64,000 bases of DNA from the NCBI RefSeq assembly GCF_030406905.1, contig NZ_CP129137.1, positions 558,001 to 622,000 on the forward strand, written 5' to 3'. This stretch comes from Streptomyces sp. HUAS CB01 (GTDB taxonomy: Bacteria; Actinomycetota; Actinomycetes; Streptomycetales; Streptomycetaceae). Under the pieces are notes generated by a model, which saw only the letters and a program-made list of their open reading frames with translations, did no database searches and was not told where the DNA came from. Positions 8,844-17,818 of the stretch are shown here, one piece after another. How positions within the stretch are numbered: the stretch's first letter is position 1; the number at the start of each line of letters is the position of its first letter. The translations under genes were made by a program, and so were the position numbers.

Positions 8844-10679
8844 TCACCGCTCCAGATGCGCCTCGGTGACGGCCAGCGCCGCGGCCATGATGCTGAGCTG
8901 CGGGTTCACCTCGGGGCAGCCGGGCAGCACGGAGGCGTCGGCGACGAGCACGCCCGTGACGCCGCGCAGCCGCCCGGTGGCGTCGGCCGGGGAGCGCTCC
9001 GGATCGGAGCCGGCCGCGACCGTGCCGGTGGGGTGGTACGCGGACAGATGCAGTTTTCCGGGGCCGGCTCCGGCGAGGACGGCGTCCAGCTCGGCGAGGT
9101 CGTGGGCACGCGGCGCGGTGGGGATGCCGGTGAGGACCTCGCGGGCCCCGGCCGCGAACAGCATCTCCCCCATGGCGCGTACGGCACGCATCAGCCGGCC
9201 GCCGTCCCGCCGGTCCAGGTCGTAGCGCAGCAGTGTGCGGTCACGGCCCAGGACCCGGCCCGAGGGGCGGTCGGCGATCATCGCGCCCAGGGTGGCGAGC
9301 CGGTCGGCGCCCTCCAGTTCGCGCCGCAGCTCGCCGCCGAGTCCGGGCAGGACGAAGGACCCCATGCCGGGCGGGGTCGCGGTGGCCTCGATGAGCACTC
9401 CGCCGTCGTGGTGCTCCTCCACGCCGACGCTCTGCAGCACGCCCTCCCAGGCCGTGACGGGCTCGTCGAAGCGCCCGGCGACGCTGGTCGCGGGGTGGAC
9501 GCTGAGATTGCTGCCCAGCCGCGGATGTCCGCCGAGGCCGGACCGCCGCAGCAACGGCGGTGACTGGAGGGCGCCCGCGGCGACGACGACCAGCGGGGCG
9601 AGGATCTCGAACTCGCCCCCGTCCTCCCGCCGTACGCGGACCCCGGCGGCTCGGGGCCCACCAGGGCCGTCCGCGTCGACGAGGACGCGCCGCGCCCGCG
9701 CCCCGGTGACGATGCGCGCGCCGGCGGCGCAGGCGTCGGGCAGCACGGAGAGCTGCACGCTCTGCTTGGCCCCGGTCGGACAGCCGACGACGCACTGGCA
9801 GGAGCCCAGGCAGCCGGGCGCGTTGCGCCGCAGCGGCGCGGCCCGCCAGCCGAGGTGCTCGGCGCCGGCCAGTGCGATGCGGCCGTTGCGGCCGAGGACG
9901 TCGAGCGGCTGGGTCGCGACGTTCAGGGTGAGCTCGGTCTCGTCGAGGTACGGGCCGAGGCGTTCGGCGAGGACGAAGCCGAAATCCTTGGTCCATCGTT
10001 CGACGACATGGTCCGGCGTGCGGTAGCAGGTTCCCGAGTTGACGACCGTGGTGCCGCCGACGGCCCGGCCGACCGGCAGCAGCAGCGGCGGACGGCCCAG
10101 GGCGACCGTGGCCCCGCCGTCGCGGTAGAGCTCGGTGAACCGTTCGAGCGGGGCGCGCCCGGCGAAGGAGGCTGTGGAGTGGTGCCGGCCCTCCTCCAGC
10201 ACGACGACGTCGAGCCCCGCGCGGGCGAGGGTCCTCGCGGCCATGGCACCGCCGGCGCCGGAGCCGACGACCACGGCGTCGGCGGTGGAGCGGTCGGGCC
10301 ACTCCCCGGCGGGGGTGCAGTCCAGCGGCGGGTCCGTCCGCACGAGCCGCGGGACCCGCGGCGGCCGCTGGAGCATGTGTTCGGTGCCGGCGGCGAGCAG
10401 GACGGGCACCTTGAGCACGTCGAGCAGGGGCAGCAGCGCGGGGCGCGCGGCGAGGGAGGCCAGGACGGACTCCCGTTCGACGGTCGTGAGGGCGGCGAGA
10501 CCGCGGCCGGTGCGGACGGCGGCGTAGGCGTCGAGGGCCCGGGCGGCGGCCCGTACCCCGGCACGCGCGGGCAGCGGCATCGAGTCGAGCACGGCGTCCA
10601 GCCGTGCGGGCACCCGGGCCGGCCACCCGGCGGTGCCGTCGTCGGCGATGAGGGAGGCGACGAAGCCGGTGAGGTTCAT
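8844..10679 (-). CDS. GMC-family FAD oxidoreductase
   Basis: A 611-residue flavoprotein. An N-terminal region of about 110 residues precedes the FAD fold, VVVGSGAGGAMAARTLARAG, with the acidic end of strand 2 in VVLEEGRHH. The GMC signature follows (VGGTTVVNSGTCYRTP), then a Cys cluster (GCLGSCQCVVGCPTGAK) seen in cholesterol-oxidase-like and long-chain alcohol oxidases. The C-terminus has the catalytic-type HPTGT and the last FAD contacts VADASVLPG and NPQLSIMA. The likely reaction is oxidation of a lipid or alcohol hydroxyl group; the substrate is unknown. Its ATG overlaps the stop of the preceding gene (ATGA), so it is the last gene of a three-gene operon headed by a GntR regulator. Confidence 0.9.
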   Translation of the reverse strand: MNLTGFVASLIADDGTAGWPARVPARLDAVLDSMPLPARAGVRAAARALDAYAAVRTGRGLAALTTVERESVLASLAARPALLPLLDVLKVPVLLAAGTEHMLQRPPRVPRLVRTDPPLDCTPAGEWPDRSTADAVVVGSGAGGAMAARTLARAGLDVVVLEEGRHHSTASFAGRAPLERFTELYRDGGATVALGRPPLLLPVGRAVGGTTVVNSGTCYRTPDHVVERWTKDFGFVLAERLGPYLDETELTLNVATQPLDVLGRNGRIALAGAEHLGWRAAPLRRNAPGCLGSCQCVVGCPTGAKQSVQLSVLPDACAAGARIVTGARARRVLVDADGPGGPRAAGVRVRREDGGEFEILAPLVVVAAGALQSPPLLRRSGLGGHPRLGSNLSVHPATSVAGRFDEPVTAWEGVLQSVGVEEHHDGGVLIEATATPPGMGSFVLPGLGGELRRELEGADRLATLGAMIADRPSGRVLGRDRTLLRYDLDRRDGGRLMRAVRAMGEMLFAAGAREVLTGIPTAPRAHDLAELDAVLAGAGPGKLHLSAYHPTGTVAAGSDPERSPADATGRLRGVTGVLVADASVLPGCPEVNPQLSIMAAALAVTEAHLER

Positions 10680-12517
10680 CGGCTCCCCACCTCCGCGTGA
10701 GCGGTGCCGTCCAGGGTCCACTCGGCCTCGGTGCGCCAGCCCCCGAACCACCAGCGCTCCAGCAGGACGTGGGCGTCCGCGCGTTCGCTGTTGCGGCACA
10801 CGGCGGGAGAGCCGTCGGGATCGGTGTAGTCGAGCGCGAGGGTGCGGTCCTCGGGCTGGGTGACCTCGACCCTGATCCTGCGCAGCCCCGCGCGCCCGCT
10901 GACGGTCCAGACGGGCAGGCCGACGGCGGCGCGGAAGCGCCCGAGTCCGGCCCAGCCGACGGCCGAGCGCTCCGCACGCCGGGGCCAGGTGCGCGCGCCC
11001 CGGCGCAGGCGCAGGAAGACGAGCGGCGGAAGTCGGCGCAGCCCCGGCCGCATGGAGACCGCCGCGACGATCTCCAGTACGTCGCCGCCGCCCAGGTCCG
11101 CGTGCAGCCAGGCCCAGCGGCGGGCGTTGCCGTGCCCGTAGATGCGGGCGGAGGCGCCGGGTGCGGCGGTGGGCGTGAGGGAGGTGTCGTCGTACGAGAA
11201 CGTCCCGTCGTACGAGGCCCGGGCGGCCGGGAGGATCTGGGCGGCGGGGAGCAGCGGCCGGCGCCAGGACCATCGGGGGAAGGTGAACAGCGGCGCGTCC
11301 GCGGCCCGTTCGGCGAGGTCCCAGCGCAGCGCGCCGGCCGAACCGGTCAGCCGGCCGGGGACGGCCTCGACGCCCTCGGCAGTGAAACCGTTCACCGCGG
11401 GCGTCCACGCGGCGGGGCCGAAGCGGGCGTGGCGCACCGGCCCGTCCTTGGGGAACACCGCGGCCCAGCCGTGGGCGTACGGTTCGGTTCCGTCGGCGGG
11501 CGCGGTGAGTTCGTGGTGGAGCCACAGTCCGGTGCCGGTCGCCGGGTCCGTCAGCGTCGTGTACCAGACCTCGGTGCGTCCCGGCTCGCCCTTCCAGCGG
11601 GGCGTCATCAGCGTCTCGGGGCTCCCGGCGGCGCGGGGGAAGCGGAAGCTCGCGAGGAAGGGCAGAAGCCCCGTGGTCAGCGGGAAGCGCAGGGTGCCCC
11701 GGCCGGCCGGGGCGCCGTCCTCGTACAGGGTGAAGGGCAGGACCGTCATGGAGGCGACCGGTCGCCGCGGGGTGACGGACTTCCAGCCGTCGAGCGTGAA
11801 CCGGCGGCCGTCGGCGGTGAACGAGATCCGGTAGCGGATGCGGCGGCGGGCGAGCGGCGAGATCTCCAACTCGCCCTCGGCGTGCGCGTCGTCGGCCCAT
11901 CCGGCGATGCGTATCCGGCCGCCGGCCCGGGCCGCGGTCGTACCGAGCGGACGCATGACGCGGTCCGCGGTCACCCGGAGGTCGAGGCGGACCCGGCGGG
12001 TGCGGTCCTCACCGTCGAACCGGACGGTGCCGAGCATGGTCTCGCCGAACACGGTGCCGCGCCGGCCGCCGCCGGGCACGCTCCGGGCGGTGGGCGGCGG
12101 CGTGACCGCCGCCGTGGTGTTCGCCGCCCCGGTCGAATCCGCGACGGCGCTCGCGCCCTCGACCTCACCGCGCGGCGTCCGGACGCCCGCCACCGCGTCC
12201 GATCCCGCGGCACGCGCCATGTCATCACCCCCCACCGCGCCCGTACCTGCGTCCACCGCCGCCCGCGTGTCCGAACCCCCCGGGGCACCGGCACCCACCG
12301 CCGGGCCGGCGGCAGCGCGCGGCGCGCCGGCGCCCACCGTCGCGTCAGCGCCGGCCCTCATGCCCGCGTCGCCCGTCGTACCGCCGCTCACCACCACGCC
12401 CCTGCCGTCCCCCGTCCTGCCGGCACCCACCGCCGTGCCCTTGTCCAGGCCCGTGCTCGTTTCCTGGCCCGTGCCCCTGTCCTTGCCCGTGCCCGTGCCG
12501 CTCCTGCGCGTGCTCAT
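10676..12517 (-). CDS. Uncharacterised protein with low-complexity N-terminus, CrtC/AttH-like in character
   Basis: A 613-residue protein. Residues 1-155 are a Gly/Thr/Ala/Asp low-complexity stretch. A folded part begins near GETMLGTVRFDGEDRTRRVRL and is rich in beta strands and Trp (FPRWSWRRP, WLHHELTAP, RWAWLHADLG, VLLERWWFGGWRTE). The pattern recalls lipocalin-like CrtC/AttH-type hydratase folds, but I cannot confirm that by eye. There is no signal peptide. GGAGG before the ATG at 12517 supports the long form; a start near residue 160 is an alternative. It overlaps the regulator upstream and the GMC oxidase downstream by 4 bp each, so it probably works with the oxidase on the same, probably hydrophobic, substrate. 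Confidence 0.75.
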   Translation of the reverse strand: MSTRRSGTGTGKDRGTGQETSTGLDKGTAVGAGRTGDGRGVVVSGGTTGDAGMRAGADATVGAGAPRAAAGPAVGAGAPGGSDTRAAVDAGTGAVGGDDMARAAGSDAVAGVRTPRGEVEGASAVADSTGAANTTAAVTPPPTARSVPGGGRRGTVFGETMLGTVRFDGEDRTRRVRLDLRVTADRVMRPLGTTAARAGGRIRIAGWADDAHAEGELEISPLARRRIRYRISFTADGRRFTLDGWKSVTPRRPVASMTVLPFTLYEDGAPAGRGTLRFPLTTGLLPFLASFRFPRAAGSPETLMTPRWKGEPGRTEVWYTTLTDPATGTGLWLHHELTAPADGTEPYAHGWAAVFPKDGPVRHARFGPAAWTPAVNGFTAEGVEAVPGRLTGSAGALRWDLAERAADAPLFTFPRWSWRRPLLPAAQILPAARASYDGTFSYDDTSLTPTAAPGASARIYGHGNARRWAWLHADLGGGDVLEIVAAVSMRPGLRRLPPLVFLRLRRGARTWPRRAERSAVGWAGLGRFRAAVGLPVWTVSGRAGLRRIRVEVTQPEDRTLALDYTDPDGSPAVCRNSERADAHVLLERWWFGGWRTEAEWTLDGTAHAEVGSR

Positions 12518-13200
12518 CGGAGGCCCTCCAGCATGATCCGCTCGGTTTCGGTCAGATAGGCCTCCGCCGCCCGGCGTGCGGCGCCCGCGTCACCGGCGCC
12601 CACCGCGGCCACCACGGGTTCCAGCCGCGCGTGCGCGGCCGCCGCGTCGGTGAACGGGCCGACGAGCGCGGCGCGTACGGGCAGATAGGCGTTGAAGAGC
12701 GTGTTGGTGAGCAGGCCGTAGACACGGTTGCCGGTGGCGCGGGCGAGCGCCCGGTGCACCTCGATGTCCGCGAGTTGCACGGCGTCGCCGCTCTCGGCGG
12801 CGCGTACGGCCGCCAGCAGCGTGGTCAGTTCGGCCCGTTGCTCGGTGGTGGCCCGTACGGCGGCCCGCTCGGCGATCAACGCACCGATGCTGCGCCGCAC
12901 TTCGAAGATCTCGCGGATCCAGGCCGCGTCGTGGCGCACGAGCATCGGCAGCAGGTCCGCTCCGCCGAACCGGGCGAAGTCACGGACCCGGGTGCCCACT
13001 CCGTGCCGGGTCTCCAGCAGTCCGGCCTGGACGAGACGGCCGAAGGCGTGCTTGAGGGTCGTGCGGGTGACGCCGTACCCGTCGGCCAGTCTGCGTTCCG
13101 GCGGCAGATAACTGCCCGCCGGATGGAGGCCGGTGAGGATGTCCTCCCGCAGCCGGCCCTCCAGGACGTCGACGATCGTCTCGCGGGGCAGTGCCTCCAC
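12514..13200 (-). CDS. GntR-family transcriptional regulator (FadR/FCD subfamily)
   Basis: A 228-residue repressor type. The N-terminal winged helix is typical GntR (LREDILTGLHPAGSYLPPERRLADGYGVTR, split here as read), followed by the all-helical FCD effector domain with HRALARATGN and a C-terminal AYLTETERIM helix. The start is a GTG at 13200 preceded by GGGAGGAAC. A 9-bp-arm palindrome lies just upstream of the start and is its likely autoregulatory operator. Its stop overlaps the next gene by 4 bp, making regulator, unknown protein and GMC oxidase one operon. The effector is unknown. Confidence 0.9.
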   Translation of the reverse strand: MEALPRETIVDVLEGRLREDILTGLHPAGSYLPPERRLADGYGVTRTTLKHAFGRLVQAGLLETRHGVGTRVRDFARFGGADLLPMLVRHDAAWIREIFEVRRSIGALIAERAAVRATTEQRAELTTLLAAVRAAESGDAVQLADIEVHRALARATGNRVYGLLTNTLFNAYLPVRAALVGPFTDAAAAHARLEPVVAAVGAGDAGAARRAAEAYLTETERIMLEGLR

Positions 13201-13213
13201 GCCGTTCCTCCCC

Positions 13214-13236
13214 AGTGGCTCAGTGGATGAGCCACT
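13214..13236. promoter_or_regulatory. Palindromic operator of the GntR operon
   Basis: AGTGGCTCA-5-TGAGCCACT is a perfect 9-bp inverted repeat 14 bp upstream of the GntR start codon. On the minus strand a TTGACT -35 box (13258-13263) followed after 17 bp by GTTCAG (about 13235-13240) is a plausible promoter. The palindrome would then cover the transcription start, the classic arrangement for autorepression. Confidence 0.75.
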
Positions 13237-13336
13237 GAACCAATGTCCTGCCGCTGAAGTCAATGGGGCGGCGGGAAACGGTTGTTGATCCGGTGGCTCC
13301 GGGCACCGGACGGACGGGGGCGTGGAGAATGGCCCG

Positions 13337-14242
13337 GTGACGGATGAAGCCACCGGACAGACGGTCGACCGCGACCCCGTCGAGCTCGAACTCCCCGTCG
13401 ACGGCGGGAAGCTGCGCGTCCTGCGGTTCGGCTCAGGGCCGCGCACGGCGGTCGCGGCGCACGGCATCACCGCGTCCGGGATGTCGTTCCGCGCGCCGGC
13501 CCGCCATCTGCCCTCCGAGTGGTCGCTGTTCGCCCTCGACCTCCGGGGCCGGGGCGGCAGCGCGGACATCCCGGGCCCGTACGGCTTCGACGCCCATGCC
13601 GCCGATCTCTGCGCGGCGGCCGAACGCTGGGGCGGCGGCGCGCCGGTCGCGGTCACGGGCCAGTCGATGGGGGCGTGTGCGGCGCTGCGGGCCGCGGCGC
13701 GGCGCCCGGAGCTCTTCGACCGGCTGCTGCTGATCGACGGCGGTCTGCCGCTGCCGCTGGCGGAGGGCACCGATCCCGACGCCCTGCTCGACGCGTCGAT
13801 GGGACCGATCCTGGCCAGGCTGACCCGGACGTTCGAGAACGACGAGGCGTACGTGGACGTGTTCCGCGCCCATCCCGCCCTCGGTCCGGAGTGGAACGCC
13901 GACATCGAGGCGTACGTGCGTGACGGCATCACGGGCCCCGCCGGCGCCCGCCGCTCCAGCGCCCGGGAGGGTCCGGTCCGCCGGGACGGCCGTGAGCTGA
14001 TCACCTCGGGCCCGGCCTTCGGTGAGGATCTGGTGGGGCTCGCCGTGCCCGCCAGGCTGCTGCACGCGCCCCGGGGGCTGACGGGGGCGGCGCCGGGCGT
14101 GCTGTCCGACGCGCTGGTCGCGCACTGGACGGCCCGGGCGCCCCGGCTGACGGCGGAAGCGGTTCCGGACTGCAACCACTTCACGATCCTCATGGGCCCG
14201 CAGGCGAGGACGGTCGCCGACCGGCTCGTGGGCATGGTGTGA
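13337..14242 (+). CDS. Alpha/beta hydrolase
   Basis: About 301 residues with a canonical alpha/beta-hydrolase core: oxyanion region VAAHGITASG, DLRGRGGS, nucleophile elbow GQSMGA, and a C-terminal His in DCNHFTILMG. The serine triad appears complete. GGAG eight bases before the GTG at 13337 supports this start; a GTG at 13322 would add five residues. The gene is divergent from the GntR operon and shares its upstream region, so it may be part of the same regulon and hydrolyse an ester related to the GMC oxidase substrate. That link is inferred from position only. Confidence 0.88.
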   Translation: MTDEATGQTVDRDPVELELPVDGGKLRVLRFGSGPRTAVAAHGITASGMSFRAPARHLPSEWSLFALDLRGRGGSADIPGPYGFDAHAADLCAAAERWGGGAPVAVTGQSMGACAALRAAARRPELFDRLLLIDGGLPLPLAEGTDPDALLDASMGPILARLTRTFENDEAYVDVFRAHPALGPEWNADIEAYVRDGITGPAGARRSSAREGPVRRDGRELITSGPAFGEDLVGLAVPARLLHAPRGLTGAAPGVLSDALVAHWTARAPRLTAEAVPDCNHFTILMGPQARTVADRLVGMV

Positions 14243-14398
14243 GGCGGGGCGCCGGGGCGCGGGCCGCGGTGCCCGCACCGGTCCTGGTGCCCGCGCAGGC
14301 AATCCGACTTATGGTGCATAGAGTCGGTTTCAGCTCGTCGCACTCCGGTGCGGACAGCCGGCCCTCCAGTGCACACGTGCTCGGAAAGGGTGGTCTTG

Positions 14399-15496
14399 AT
14401 GCACCCAGCTCTCAGCTCCGACGACCTGGTCCGGCTCCGCCGGCAGCGCCCCTACCCCGCGGTGTCGGTGCTGATGCCCACGCACCGCCGCGAACCGGAC
14501 AACGCGCAGGACCCGGTCCGGCTGCGCAATCTGATGGCCGAGGCCAAGGAGCAGCTCAAGGCCGATCCCGCCGTCCCCCGTGACACCCGGATCGACGTGT
14601 CCGAACAGCTCGACCGGGCGCTGGCCGAGATCGACCTGGTGCACGCGGAGGACGGGCTGGTGGTCTTCGCGGCGGCAGGCGAGCACGAGGTGTGGACGCT
14701 GGGCCGTCCCGTGCCCGAGCGCGTGGTGCTGTCGGACACGTACCTGACCCGCAATCTCGTCTCGGCGCAGGCCGCGGAGCGCCCCTTCTGGGTCCTGGCG
14801 GTCGCCTCGGACCGGGCCTCCCTCTGGAGCGGGACCGCCGACCGCCTCGCCGAGGAGCGCACCGGCCCGTTCCCGATGTCCCGGCCCGAGGAGAACTTCG
14901 ACGCCGAGCGCCAGGAGCGGATCGGCGACGTGCCCAGCACCTTCCGGGACGAGGACACCCGGCACTTCCTGCGGGAGGCCGACACGGCGCTGGCCTCGGT
15001 GCTGAAGGCCGACCCGCGGCCGCTGTACGTGACGGGCGAGCCGGCGGCGCTCGCCCTGCTCGACGACGTCGGCACGGCCGCCAAGGGCCAGGCCGTCCAC
15101 GCCCCCCGCGGCGGGGTGGCGGGCCGCTCGGCCGACGCGGTCTGGCAGGCGGTGCGCCCGTTCGTCGAGGCCCGTGCCGAGCAGGAGGTGTCCGGCGTCC
15201 TCGAGGAGCTGGACCGGGCCAAGGGCAGGCGCGCGTTCGCCGCCGGGGTCGACGAGATCCGCCAGAACGTGGAGACGGGCCGGGTCGCGCTGCTCGCCGT
15301 GGAGGAGAACTACCGGGAGACCGTGCGGGACACCGGCGCGCACCTCCTGCCCGCCGAGCCCGGCGACCTGGACGCGCTGGTCGACATCGTGGACGAGATC
15401 GTCGAGAAGTCCCTGGACACGGGGGCGCAGGTGCGGTTCGTCCCGGACGGCACCCTCGCGGGGATGGGCGGGATCGCGAGCGCCCTGCGCTACTGA
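14399..15496 (+). CDS. baeRF-type (eRF1-like) protein, family 3-like
   Basis: A 365-residue protein starting MHPALSSDDLVRLRRQRPYP. The N-terminal pattern PAVSVLMPTHRR, followed by DPVRLRNLMAEAKEQL, is typical of bacterial proteins related to archaeo-eukaryotic release factors (baeRF families). The middle contains RPFWVLAVASDRASLWSG, and the C-terminal third resembles the eRF1/Pelota-like fold (ARAEQEVSGVLEELDRAKG). No GGQ peptide-release motif is seen, so peptidyl-tRNA hydrolysis should not be assumed. Family members are often found in stress loci. The longer frame from 14348 lacks a ribosome site. It stands alone between two operons. Confidence 0.75.
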   Translation: MHPALSSDDLVRLRRQRPYPAVSVLMPTHRREPDNAQDPVRLRNLMAEAKEQLKADPAVPRDTRIDVSEQLDRALAEIDLVHAEDGLVVFAAAGEHEVWTLGRPVPERVVLSDTYLTRNLVSAQAAERPFWVLAVASDRASLWSGTADRLAEERTGPFPMSRPEENFDAERQERIGDVPSTFRDEDTRHFLREADTALASVLKADPRPLYVTGEPAALALLDDVGTAAKGQAVHAPRGGVAGRSADAVWQAVRPFVEARAEQEVSGVLEELDRAKGRRAFAAGVDEIRQNVETGRVALLAVEENYRETVRDTGAHLLPAEPGDLDALVDIVDEIVEKSLDTGAQVRFVPDGTLAGMGGIASALRY

Positions 15497-15691
15497 CCGC
15501 CTGCCGGGCGGCCGCCGTCGGGGAACCTCCGGCCGCGCCCGTGGACCGTGCCGACGGGTTCGCGGGAGCGCGGTGCCGCGCGGGCCGTTTGCGCCGATAC
15601 TGGCAGAGGGTGTGCGGGCCCGTACCGCCACGGCCCCGCCTGAGAGGACACCGTCCGGAGTGATCGTCGCCAGTCTCATCAGGAGGTTCCC

Positions 15692-16684
15692 ATGCGGATG
15701 CTCATCAATGTCCCCGAGACGGTCGTCGCGGACGGGCTGCGCGGCCTGGCCGCTGCGTACCCCGGACTGAACGTCGACGTGGAGAACAGGGTCGTGGTGC
15801 GGGGGGACGCCCCGGTCGCGGGCAAGGTGGGCCTGGTGTCCGGCGGCGGTTCGGGGCACGAGCCCCTGCACGGCGGCTTCGTGGGGTTCGGGATGCTCTC
15901 GGCGGCGTGCCCCGGCGAGGTCTTCACCTCCCCGGTGCCGGACCAGATGGCCCGGGCCGCGGCGGCGGTGGACAGCGGGGCGGGTGTGCTCTTCGTGGTG
16001 AAGAACTACACCGGCGACGTGCTGAACTTCGACATGGCGCAGGAACTCGCCGAGGACGAGGGCGTCCAGGTGGCCAAGGTGCTGGTCAACGACGACGTGG
16101 CCGTCCAGGACAGTCTCTACACGGCGGGCCGGCGCGGTACGGGCGCGACGCTGTTCGTGGAGAAGATCGCGGGCGCCGCGGCGGAGGAGGGTGCGCCGCT
16201 GGAACGGGTCGAGGCCGTTGCCCGCCTCGTCAACGAGCGGTCGCGCAGTTTCGGTGTGGCGCTCAGCGCCGTCACGACCCCCGCCAAGGGCAGTCCGACG
16301 TTCGATCTGCCCTCGGGAGAGCTGGAGTTGGGGATCGGCATCCACGGCGAGCCCGGGCGGGAGCGACGGCCCATGATGACCTCGCGGGAGATCGCGGACT
16401 TCGCCGTGCACGCGGTCCTCGAGGACCTCCAGCCGTCGAGTCCGGTACTGGCGCTGGTCAACGGCATGGGCGCGACACCGCTGCTGGAGCTGTACGGGTT
16501 CAACGCGGAGGTCCACCGGGTGCTGGCCGAGCGCGGAGTGCCGGTGGCCAGGACCCTGGTCGGGAACTACGTCACCTCGCTCGACATGGCGGGCTGCTCG
16601 GTGACGCTGTGCGAGGCGGACGAGGACATCCTGCGGCTGTGGGACGCCCCGGTGGAGACGCCCGCGCTGCGCTGGGGCCGCTGA
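15692..16684 (+). CDS. dhaK: Dihydroxyacetone kinase subunit DhaK
   Basis: A 330-residue substrate-binding subunit of PTS-type dihydroxyacetone kinase. It carries GLVSGGGSGHEPLHGGFVG, whose His forms the hemiaminal with dihydroxyacetone, plus KNYTGDVLNFDMA and GIGIHGEPG. AGGAGG precedes the ATG at 15692. It heads dhaKLM: DhaL carries the ADP cofactor and DhaM passes phosphate from the PTS. The operon converts dihydroxyacetone to dihydroxyacetone phosphate, feeding glycolysis. No DhaR or DhaQ regulator is adjacent. Confidence 0.97.
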   Translation: MRMLINVPETVVADGLRGLAAAYPGLNVDVENRVVVRGDAPVAGKVGLVSGGGSGHEPLHGGFVGFGMLSAACPGEVFTSPVPDQMARAAAAVDSGAGVLFVVKNYTGDVLNFDMAQELAEDEGVQVAKVLVNDDVAVQDSLYTAGRRGTGATLFVEKIAGAAAEEGAPLERVEAVARLVNERSRSFGVALSAVTTPAKGSPTFDLPSGELELGIGIHGEPGRERRPMMTSREIADFAVHAVLEDLQPSSPVLALVNGMGATPLLELYGFNAEVHRVLAERGVPVARTLVGNYVTSLDMAGCSVTLCEADEDILRLWDAPVETPALRWGR

Positions 16685-16774
16685 GCCATGCCCGGCCCGG
16701 CCGACGACGGCGCCGCGTCCGCGGGCCGCGACGACGCGCGCCGGGAAGCCGACGTGCCACGACAAGGAGACGCT

Positions 16775-17371
16775 GTGCTCGACGCGGATTTCTTCCTCCG
16801 CTGGATGAACGCCCTCGCCGAGGCCGTGGACCGCGAGGCAGGCCGGCTCACCGAGCTCGACGCCGCGATCGGGGACGCCGACCACGGGACCAATCTGCAG
16901 AGGGGCTTCACGGCGGTGAAGGCGGCGCTGGAGAAGGACGCGCCGGCCACCCCGGGTGCCGTACTGATGCTGACCGGACGGCAGTTGATCTCGACGGTCG
17001 GCGGCGCGTCGGGGCCGCTGTACGGGACGCTGCTGCGGCGTGCGGGCAAGGCGCTCGGCGACGAGCCCGAGGTGTCGCGGGCCCAGCTCGCAGAGGCGCT
17101 GCGCGCGGGGATCGCCGCGGTGGCCCAACTCGGCGGCGCGAAGGCCGGGGACAAGACGATGCTGGACGCGCTGGAGCCCGCGGCCACGGCGCTGGACGAG
17201 TCCTTCGCGGCAGCGCGGGAGGCCGCCGACGAGGGTGCGGCCGCGACCGTGCCGATGCTGGCCCGCAAGGGCCGGGCGAGTTATCTGGGCGAGCGCAGCA
17301 TCGGGCACCAGGACCCGGGGGCGACGTCCTCCGCCCTGCTGATCGGCACCCTCGAGGAGGCCGCACGATGA
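16775..17371 (+). CDS. dhaL: Dihydroxyacetone kinase ADP-binding subunit DhaL
   Basis: A 198-residue helical-barrel protein holding a tightly bound ADP that is phosphorylated by DhaM and phosphorylates dihydroxyacetone on DhaK. The nucleotide/Mg site is visible as LDAAIGDADHGTNLQRG, with later GGASGPLYGT and GDKTMLDAL. A frame opens at 16688, but its 29-residue extension is unlike the family and AAGGAG sits before the GTG at 16775, giving VLDADFFLRWM as the N-terminus. It follows dhaK closely and its stop overlaps dhaM by 4 bp. Confidence 0.93.
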   Translation: MLDADFFLRWMNALAEAVDREAGRLTELDAAIGDADHGTNLQRGFTAVKAALEKDAPATPGAVLMLTGRQLISTVGGASGPLYGTLLRRAGKALGDEPEVSRAQLAEALRAGIAAVAQLGGAKAGDKTMLDALEPAATALDESFAAAREAADEGAAATVPMLARKGRASYLGERSIGHQDPGATSSALLIGTLEEAAR

Positions 17372-17769
17372 CGATGGTCGGGATCGTCCTCGTCTCGCAC
17401 AGTGCGCAGGTCGCCGCGTCGGTCGCCGATCTCGCCCGCGGGCTCGCGGGCGCGGGCGACGCCGTGCCGGTCGCCGCGGCGGGCGGGACCGCCGACGGAG
17501 ACCTCGGCACCAGTGCGGAGCTGACGGCCCGCGCCGCGCACGAGGTGGACCGGGGCGCCGGGGTGGCCGTGCTGGTCGACATCGGCAGCGCGGTGCTGAC
17601 GGTGAAGACGCTGCTGGCCGAGGGCGACGAACTCCCGGAGGGGACCAGGCTCGTGGACGCGCCGTTCGTCGAGGGAGCCGTCGCCGCGGTGGTCACCGCG
17701 GCGGCCGGCGCGGATCTGGACGCGGTGGAGGCGGCGGCGGCGGAGGCGTACGGATACCGGAAGGTGTGA
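17368..17769 (+). CDS. dhaM: PTS-dependent dihydroxyacetone kinase phosphotransferase subunit DhaM
   Basis: A 133-residue EIIA-Man-like domain that takes phosphate from HPr and rephosphorylates ADP on DhaL. The active-site His is in GIVLVSHSAQVA near the N-terminus, and LVDIGSAVLTVKTLL and VDAPFVEGAVAA are typical. Unlike the longer E. coli DhaM, it has only the EIIA domain, so it needs an external HPr. It overlaps dhaL by ATGA. Confidence 0.93.
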   Translation: MTMVGIVLVSHSAQVAASVADLARGLAGAGDAVPVAAAGGTADGDLGTSAELTARAAHEVDRGAGVAVLVDIGSAVLTVKTLLAEGDELPEGTRLVDAPFVEGAVAAVVTAAAGADLDAVEAAAAEAYGYRKV

Positions 17770-17818
17770 CGGTACGCATCCGTGCGCGGCTTGTGATGCA
17801 CCTGGTCAACGCACTAAT

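Noticed and set aside
8844..11900. 1018-codon reading that joins upstream sequence to the GMC oxidase
   Set aside because: The first 400 residues are a shadow of the overlapping unknown gene; the real start is ATG 10679 in an ATGA overlap.
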